Part shown: piece after piece, positions 59,701 to 64,000 of the stretch
Position numbering within the stretch: position 1 is the first letter of the stretch
Layout: each line of letters begins with the position of its first letter
Assembly: GCA_031285565.1 (NCBI GenBank)
Contig: JAITVY010000026.1
Coordinates: 1-64,000 of the forward strand
From: Tannerella sp.
GTDB taxonomy: Bacteria > Bacteroidota > Bacteroidia > Bacteroidales > Tannerellaceae
Length of the DNA: 64,000 bases
Direction of reading: 5' to 3'
Made by a program: the position numbers and the translations under genes
Notes under the pieces: model-generated
Seen by the model: the letters and a program-made list of their open reading frames with translations, nothing else
Told to the model about the DNA's origin: nothing
Databases searched by the model: none

Positions 59701-61175
59701 ATTCCGTCAAAATTAAATTAACGATATATCCTGCACCGCCTCCCGAAGAAAACTTCTGGTATAAAGCCGCAGAATACAGCAGCCGTTTTCTTATGATGGT
59801 TCGTCGTGTCAACATCCAGTATTCCATGTCCGATGGGATGATGATTCCCGGATTCCAGCCAATGATCGGAGACTGGATCGGACAAGCCGACACAGATTTT
59901 GGAAGTGCACCCGGATGGGGATTCGCGTTGGGAGATGTACGTGAAAGTTATATTACTGATGCAAAAGACAGAGGCTGGTTGATTACAAATAATGGGAACA
60001 GCGATAGTGAAAATAACTATGTCAACCCGGCAATGATTAACAGTTCAAAAACATTTACCGCTACTGCAACGTTAGAACCGGCAGCCGGATTAAAAATTGA
60101 CCTGAATGCAACCAGAGTTGATTCCCGTGATACGGAAATTGAATTCATGTTTCCGAATATGCCCACTCAATATGGGGGTACATTTACGATGACAACTGCC
60201 GCTATAGGAAGCGTGTTCTCCGGCATTGGCAGTGCAAAAAACGGTTATTCATCCAAAACATTCGATAAATTCCTGGCAAACACAGGCATAATTGCCGCAC
60301 GACTTCAAAGCAGCTATGACAATATTAATTATTCAGGAGGCGGAAACATTCAACAGGTATCAGCGAACTCTTCGGATGTACTGATTCCTGCATTTTTAGC
60401 AGCTTATACAGGTAAAGATGCCGGTAAGATCAAAACAACAGCCTTTCCGGCAATTACAAGTCTGATTCCAAACTGGAAAATCACCTATGATGGTCTTATA
60501 AAACTACCATTTATCAGTAAGCATTTTAAATCTATGATTTTGAATCATCAATACCGATGTACTTATAGCGTAGGAGGATATAGTTCAAATCTTAGTTGGG
60601 AAAGTCTCGGACAGGGAAAAGATATGGGAGTTATTCCGAGTAATTCAGATCCGAACAGCCTGCAACCATCATCTATATACGAAATATCATCCGTCAATAT
60701 AACCGAAAGTCTCAGTCCGATAATCGGAGTAGACGCGACATTCCTTAATAATGTAACAACGGGAGCAAAAATTCAGAAAACAAGAAATCTAAACCTGAAC
60801 ATGTCTTCCTTCCAGCTCATTGAAACCCATTCGAATGAAGTTGTAGTTAGCGTAGGATATAAATATGCTGATTTCAATAAGGTGCTAAAGATGAAAAAGA
60901 AAGGAGATTTTAATCACGATTTAACCCTGAGACTTGATTATTCACGAAGGAAAAATCAATCTTTAATCAGGAAAATAGAAGACGGATATACCCAAATGAC
61001 ACAAGGTGCTATAGTTAAAGGTTTCCAGTTTTCTGCCGATTATGCTTTCAGCAAAGCTGTAACATTAAGGGCATTCTACGATTTACAAATTAATGAGCCA
61101 TTAATGTCCAGCGCTTCATATCCGACATCCAATTCAAACTACGGAATTAGTATGCGTTTGTCATTAACACAATAG
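53757..61175 (+). CDS. sprA: SprA, type IX secretion outer-membrane translocon
   Basis: 2472 residues, the size expected for the giant SprA channel. In Flavobacterium it forms a 36-strand outer-membrane barrel through which T9SS cargo with C-terminal sorting domains leaves the cell. Signal sequence 1-27, then repeated SprA blocks including YRTIGDMELGTPM-like segments near 95, GGVRIRSQGSAEIALGLKR (near 160), NTQSSFDFDANRLKLAYTGE (near 222) and the barrel end YGISMRLSLTQ. The ruvA-sprA order is the known arrangement in Bacteroidota. The window also encodes two candidate cargos (24872-26062 and 47461-47841). Nothing suggests breakage. Confidence 0.95.
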   Translation: MKKDFKHIILSLILFFSVGFYTLKSDATILVASPGKTEQAAVQQDTVPETRYPVSKIKPEEYDDLNKQSPADLRDPENIQTTIDYDLQTGMYIIRTRIGDMELGTPMSLTPEEYQDYSLQESMRAYYRQKNEENFLQETQGGFNIADMQFNIGAADKLFGPGGVRIRSQGSAEIALGLKRTTTKNPSLPESARNRTFFNFDNNVQLNMQAYVGTKVNFNLNYNTQSSFDFDANRLKLAYTGEEDEIIKTLEAGNVSLNTSNSLIRGGAALFGIKTELQFGKLRVNALLAQQNSESQTVSTKGGAQTRDFEISVDQYEEDRHFFLAYYFREQYDKSLAKLPYISSGVKISKIEVWVTNTRRVYNQARNIVAYNDLGEHDDLHINNPEVVPTGSLSIPYNYANNLYQTLIDNYPDARNNSLVGQTLDSFLEKGTEYEKVESARMLERSEYIVNEQLGYISLSAKLQPGDVLAVAYKYTYGGQEYQVGEFANDDTENTSQCLYLKLLKGVSMTPAKPYWDLMMKNIYSLGAYSVSKDRFRLNILYQSDTTGTYINYLPEGNIANKLLLQVMNLDRLDANDEPYPNGIFDFVDGYTITSANGRIIFPVVEPFGSHLSSAIGNASIANRYVYQELYDSTKTVAQQIAEKNKFVLRGEYRASSGSEIVLGATNVARGSVVVTAGGTTLTENVDYTVDYISGIVTLINESIIASNTPVSISMENQSTFNMQRKTMMGLDLNYEFSKNLTVGATIMHLSEMPLTTKTTMGDESIKNTLWGANIAYQGESQWLTNLVDKIPLVNLTKPSQISFNGEFAHLIAGHYESDYSGAYSYLDDFESTQSNFDLINPYPWALASVPVGRFPEGKLTNDINYGKNRSLLAWYYIDGIFARKSRSLPDYLRKDDVISQPYVRPVKYDELFPGKDQTYNENSQLSVLNLAYYPTERGPYNLDAENINPDGTLSNPEKRWGGIMRKIDQSDFELANIEYIEFWLMDPFIENSETASGGYLYFNLGDISEDVLKDEKKFFENGLPINEDMSQVEITKWGKVPIQQSTVDGFDNTSGARERQDVGLNGLSSEEEKTFPAYQTYLEQLKNKLSPALWEEMGSDPDNKHTPRTDPAGDNFTHFRNSYYDRTEADILTRYKYYNGTEGNSVSSEDNSSAKTTPDVEDINQDNTLNDSENYFEYEVALNPKNMEIGSNFIVNKRAKEVKLANGTRTTTTWYQFKIPIKDKSAYQTVGSIQDFKTIRFMRMYMTGFNETTILRFGTFALVRGEWRTYTQDLSGPNSVASNGTLDITSVNIEEDGDREPVNYVLPPGVSRLPDPSQSQIIQQNEQALSLKVTNLGSQDARAIYKTTSYDLRKYKRMQLFVHAERLVDNLTNLQDGEFSVFLRLGSDYKNNYYEYEVPLKLTPEGVYSDDSQREIVWPESNMLDFKMSILTDLKTKRNKARRAGESGVSYNAVYSEYDPDPEKQQNTISVIGNPSLAEVKTIMIGIRNKTSDLKSGEIWVNELRMTDFDEDGGWAANGNLNVALSDLGTFNASGRIETAGFGGLDQSLSERSMDDYKQYAISTSVQLGKFFPEKARVNLPIYYAYSKETTSPKYNPLDQDILLQDELDAATTKAEKDSIKSFSQDQTTTKSLSINNVSVGIRSKNPMPYDPANFSFSYASSENKRTNPETEYETTKNHQGGITYNYTPYAKPLTPFRKLEKNNGYTRYIKQLSFNYLPSSLNFQTTMTRNYYETQLRDLSNLNAGASNPIGVSFSEAFYWDRSFGIRWSPLSNLNLEFSSNTNARIEAPHVQVNKKLEPDSFKVWKDDVLKSIRDLGTPLAYDQVVNITYNLPLQYVPVLEWINASGTYNATYNWERGSYIDNDVELGNTITNQRQINMQGSMNFQLLYNKNEFLRKVNQKFGSGSAEANRKAKENAKKRKNLKYQETIELSPDSGVIVTHGLVSKKLRITARFDSDSTKSYRVDFKVLDLARIRILNHDSVKIKLTIYPAPPPEENFWYKAAEYSSRFLMMVRRVNIQYSMSDGMMIPGFQPMIGDWIGQADTDFGSAPGWGFALGDVRESYITDAKDRGWLITNNGNSDSENNYVNPAMINSSKTFTATATLEPAAGLKIDLNATRVDSRDTEIEFMFPNMPTQYGGTFTMTTAAIGSVFSGIGSAKNGYSSKTFDKFLANTGIIAARLQSSYDNINYSGGGNIQQVSANSSDVLIPAFLAAYTGKDAGKIKTTAFPAITSLIPNWKITYDGLIKLPFISKHFKSMILNHQYRCTYSVGGYSSNLSWESLGQGKDMGVIPSNSDPNSLQPSSIYEISSVNITESLSPIIGVDATFLNNVTTGAKIQKTRNLNLNMSSFQLIETHSNEVVVSVGYKYADFNKVLKMKKKGDFNHDLTLRLDYSRRKNQSLIRKIEDGYTQMTQGAIVKGFQFSADYAFSKAVTLRAFYDLQINEPLMSSASYPTSNSNYGISMRLSLTQ

Positions 61176-61277
61176 CCCCTATACTGCATTTTTCATATAA
61201 AAAATAAGGTATATACGAAAAAATTTACTTTCTTTGTCCTTTAGAGGGAATGATACCTCATCTCAAAAAATTGAATC

Positions 61278-63335
61278 ATGATGGATATGCAAGGGACGAA
61301 TCTACCTCAGAATGAAGCTGAAGAGAACAAACAAGGCACTCATTTAGAGGACACTCAGACTCCGGAAACCCAACCGGAAGAGACCAATGACAATGTTGTT
61401 GAAGAAGTACAACAACAGCAACCCACACCTGAACCTGTTGCCACAACTCAAAAGGAAGAAGAAGCTGTACCTGTAGTAGAGGAGCAGACAAACGAAGAAG
61501 TAGTCAATTCATCAACAGACGAAACTGCTGCTGTAGGATCTGAGCCCCTTATGCAAGAGTCACGAACTACTCCGGACAATTATTGCGGTGATTTGCAGGA
61601 AGCTATTGAGGTGGGCGCTATTGGCATGCTTGATAAACAAGAAATCCTGGAACAGTTGAAACAACTGGTTGCTAACGTGGAACAAACGAAACGTGATCAG
61701 ATTGATAAGCTTAAACAAGCATACTATAAAATTGTCAAAGCTGAGGCAGAGGAGTTGAAAAGAGTGTTCATCGAAAACGGAGGGGAAGAAGCCGATTTTA
61801 AAGCTCCCGAAGATGATACCGCTGCAAGCCTGAAAGAACTACTTGATGAGTATAAGCAAAAAAGAACCGAACTCCACGAAGAAGTAGACAAAATAAAAGA
61901 AGAAAATTATTTAAAGAAATTACAGCTGATTACTCGTCTGGAAGCATTAATTGAAAGTCAGGAAGATTTCAACAAACGATATAATGAATATAAAGAGATT
62001 CAGCAAAGATGGAAAGAACTGGATCCTGTTCCGCAAGAACATTCACGAGAATTATGGCGGAATTACCAAATACAAAGTGAACGTTTCTATGATATCGTAA
62101 AAATCAACAATCAATTCCGTGATTATGATTTCAAGAAAAATCTGGAAATGAAAACCGCACTTTGTGAAACAGTTGAAAGATTAACGACCGAACCTGATGT
62201 TATCTCGGCTTACCACCAATTACAAAAACTATTCCAGCAATGGCGCGAAATTGGTCCTGTAGTGCGTGATCTTCGTGAAGAATTATGGGCACGTTTCAAA
62301 GATGCTTCGGCAACCATAAACAAAAGATATCAGACCCACTTCGAAGAATTGAGAGGACAGGAAGAAGAAAACCTGAAACAAAAAGCAGCGCTTTGTGAAG
62401 TTGTTGAGTCAATCGATTACGACTCGCTCAAATCATTTAAAGAATGGGATAATAAAACGAAAGAAGTTATTGAACTCCAACAACAATGGAGAAGCATTGG
62501 TTTTGCAACCAAAAAACATAATAACAAAATATTCGACCGTTTCCGTAAAGCATGCGATCTCTATTTCGAGAAAAAAGGAGAATATTATAAAACGCTCAAA
62601 AAAGATCTGGATACCAATCTGGAATTAAAACGCGCACTTGTAGAAAAAGCCGAATCGTTTAAAGAACGCACCGATTGGAAAGAAGCGACCAAAGCAATGG
62701 TTGAAATTCAAAGTGAATGGAAAAAAATCGGTCCTGTACCTCGCAAATACACAGAGTCTCTCTGGAAGCAATTCATTACTGCATGCGATTATTTCTTTGA
62801 ACAGAAGAACAGTGTTTTCTCTTCTCAAAAATCGCAGGAAACCGAAAACCTGGAGAGAAAGAAGCTTCTGATTGAAAAAATAAACAATCCTGACGAAGGC
62901 GTAACCGGAGATGAAGCAATTACAAATCTGCGATTATTAATTGCCGAATTCAATACGCTCGGGCACGTACCTTTCAAAGAAAAAGATGCAATCTACAAAG
63001 CTTTCCATGAAGCTGTGGATAAACAATATGACCGGTTAAATGTAGCACATTCTGACCGCAGGATGCAGCAATTCCGTTCAACGCTAACCGAAATGACCAG
63101 CGACGAACAGGGTGGTAAAAATAAATTACACAAAGAACGGGAAAAACTGATGCGAATGTATGAGCGGATGAAAAACGAGCTGCAGACATACGAAAACAAT
63201 CTTGGCTTCTTTAATATTTCATCTAAAGGAGGAAGCAGCTTAGTAAAAGAAATGGAGCATAAAATCGAACGCTTGAAGAAAGAAATGGCATTGATCGTCC
63301 AAAAAATCGATGCGATCGATGAAAACCTCGAATAG
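61278..63335 (+). CDS. DUF349 coiled-coil protein
   Basis: 685 residues. About 110 acidic, Gln/Thr-rich residues are followed by a coiled coil and five DUF349 units marked by QRWKELDPVPQEHSRELW, QWREIGPVVRDLREELW, QWRSIGFATKKHNNKIF, EWKKIGPVPRKYTESLW and EFNTLGHVPFKEKDAIY. A final coiled coil (MRMYERMKNELQTYENN) closes it. DUF349 proteins are cytoplasmic and of unknown function. Start codon choice is open between ATGs at 61278, 61281 and 61287. It follows sprA by 102 bp and overlaps the next gene by 17 bp. Confidence 0.88.
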   Translation: MMDMQGTNLPQNEAEENKQGTHLEDTQTPETQPEETNDNVVEEVQQQQPTPEPVATTQKEEEAVPVVEEQTNEEVVNSSTDETAAVGSEPLMQESRTTPDNYCGDLQEAIEVGAIGMLDKQEILEQLKQLVANVEQTKRDQIDKLKQAYYKIVKAEAEELKRVFIENGGEEADFKAPEDDTAASLKELLDEYKQKRTELHEEVDKIKEENYLKKLQLITRLEALIESQEDFNKRYNEYKEIQQRWKELDPVPQEHSRELWRNYQIQSERFYDIVKINNQFRDYDFKKNLEMKTALCETVERLTTEPDVISAYHQLQKLFQQWREIGPVVRDLREELWARFKDASATINKRYQTHFEELRGQEEENLKQKAALCEVVESIDYDSLKSFKEWDNKTKEVIELQQQWRSIGFATKKHNNKIFDRFRKACDLYFEKKGEYYKTLKKDLDTNLELKRALVEKAESFKERTDWKEATKAMVEIQSEWKKIGPVPRKYTESLWKQFITACDYFFEQKNSVFSSQKSQETENLERKKLLIEKINNPDEGVTGDEAITNLRLLIAEFNTLGHVPFKEKDAIYKAFHEAVDKQYDRLNVAHSDRRMQQFRSTLTEMTSDEQGGKNKLHKEREKLMRMYERMKNELQTYENNLGFFNISSKGGSSLVKEMEHKIERLKKEMALIVQKIDAIDENLE

Positions 63336-64000
63336 AAAGCTTCATTATTTCAACCCCGGGCATGAAACAGCCATTCAATCCGGCATGATTCATTATACCC
63401 CCAGGGCTTCTGTCCGAAAGATGACGACAGATCTGGCTTTACTACCTCTATGGTACGGCAAAAATAAAGATTATATATTAATAGACGAGTCAGGTGATTC
63501 GTCTATCTTTTTAAACACAATACCGGAAGAATTACGACCAACAGCTCAACTCATTACACATACTGAATTCAAAACGCAAATCTTTCAGGAAGAGATTGAA
63601 GCCGCACCATGGGGATTATCACCTCAGGTAATTCACTTCTTTGAGACTCTTCAAACCGAAAACAAACAGCTTATTATTCCGCAATGGAAAGATGAATATA
63701 CTATTCTGACCGGAAGAGAAACAGCTGCCGGATATTTAAAACAAATACAGGGTATTCTACCCGAATTTCGAAAAATAAAACGACCCCAATTCTGTACAAA
63801 TCCGGATGAGATCAATCATTTCATTACTACTTATCCCCCACCCTATATTCTGAAAATGCCCTATTCCTGCTCAGGAAAAGGATTGTACCGGATCAACAAT
63901 CGCCATTTAGACAAACTCTCCACGCAATGGATTACAGGAGCCATTAAAAGACAGGGAATGGTAAGTATTGAACCCGCACTGGATAAAGTATGCGATTTTG
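63319..64000 (+). CDS. ATP-grasp-like protein of unknown function (cut by window edge)
   Basis: 227 codons are visible, starting MKTSNRKLHYFNPGHETAI, and the 3' end lies outside. The start lies 17 bp inside the DUF349 gene, so translation is probably coupled. PPYILKMPYSCSGKGLYRIN near residue 175 looks like the lysine and glycine-rich ATP-binding strand of an ATP-grasp ligase, and GMVSIEPALDKVCDF follows as expected. I do not recognise a named family. No signal peptide is visible. Without the C-terminal half the catalytic residues cannot be checked. Confidence 0.6.
   Translation, partial: MKTSNRKLHYFNPGHETAIQSGMIHYTPRASVRKMTTDLALLPLWYGKNKDYILIDESGDSSIFLNTIPEELRPTAQLITHTEFKTQIFQEEIEAAPWGLSPQVIHFFETLQTENKQLIIPQWKDEYTILTGRETAAGYLKQIQGILPEFRKIKRPQFCTNPDEINHFITTYPPPYILKMPYSCSGKGLYRINNRHLDKLSTQWITGAIKRQGMVSIEPALDKVCDF

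Overview
The window looks like chromosomal DNA of a Bacteroidales bacterium (Bacteroidota), plausibly of the Parabacteroides/Tannerella/Dysgonomonas type. The genus is an inference. Evidence: two SusC/SusD pairs, SprA of the type IX secretion system (T9SS), proteins with T9SS-like C-terminal tails, BACON and WG repeats, DUF4924, DUF4105 and DUF349 proteins, a very long SecA, and promoters of the Bacteroidota form (TTTG, 19 bp, TAnnTTTG). No tRNA, rRNA or CRISPR array was recognised.

Layout. 1-1415 (-): parA-parB partition genes, parB cut by the window edge. 1517-5442: a metallo-hydrolase facing away from a DUF4924-rmlD-prfC run. 5926-9984 (+): an accessory island of a TM2-like membrane protein, a WG-repeat protein and a BACON lipoprotein. 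10247-19181 (-): secA, a phosphatase-fold protein that appears to have lost its active site, a DUF4105 protein, a KamA-type radical SAM enzyme and a nitronate monooxygenase/FabK-like flavoenzyme. 19505-32858 (-): two susC-susD operons, separated by a PKD/T9SS-type secreted protein and a decayed group II intron. 33464-42259: a cation-chloride-cotransporter-like permease, two lipoproteins, an iron-sulfur flavoprotein and a GH78 rhamnosidase. 42366-47841: dinB-araC, an MFS exporter, YjbQ, serine dehydratase and a very small T9SS-tail protein. 48144-64000 (+): dxs-trkA-trkH, ruvA-sprA, a DUF349 protein and a truncated ATP-grasp-like gene.

How the genes fit together. parAB, prfC, secA, dxs, trkAH, ruvA, dinB and sdaA are housekeeping genes. 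SusC/D and GH78 point to outer-membrane glycan uptake and processing. sprA builds the channel through which the two tail-bearing proteins would leave the cell.

Most unusual signals: a dispersed repeat of about 60 bp carrying a short conserved reading frame (MPSHxKR), present four times, twice abutting gene starts; a terminator-like hairpin just before the flavoenzyme start codon; the pseudo-phosphatase; a group IIC-like intron remnant sitting directly behind a susD terminator; and a symmetrical divergent promoter at 2377-2404.
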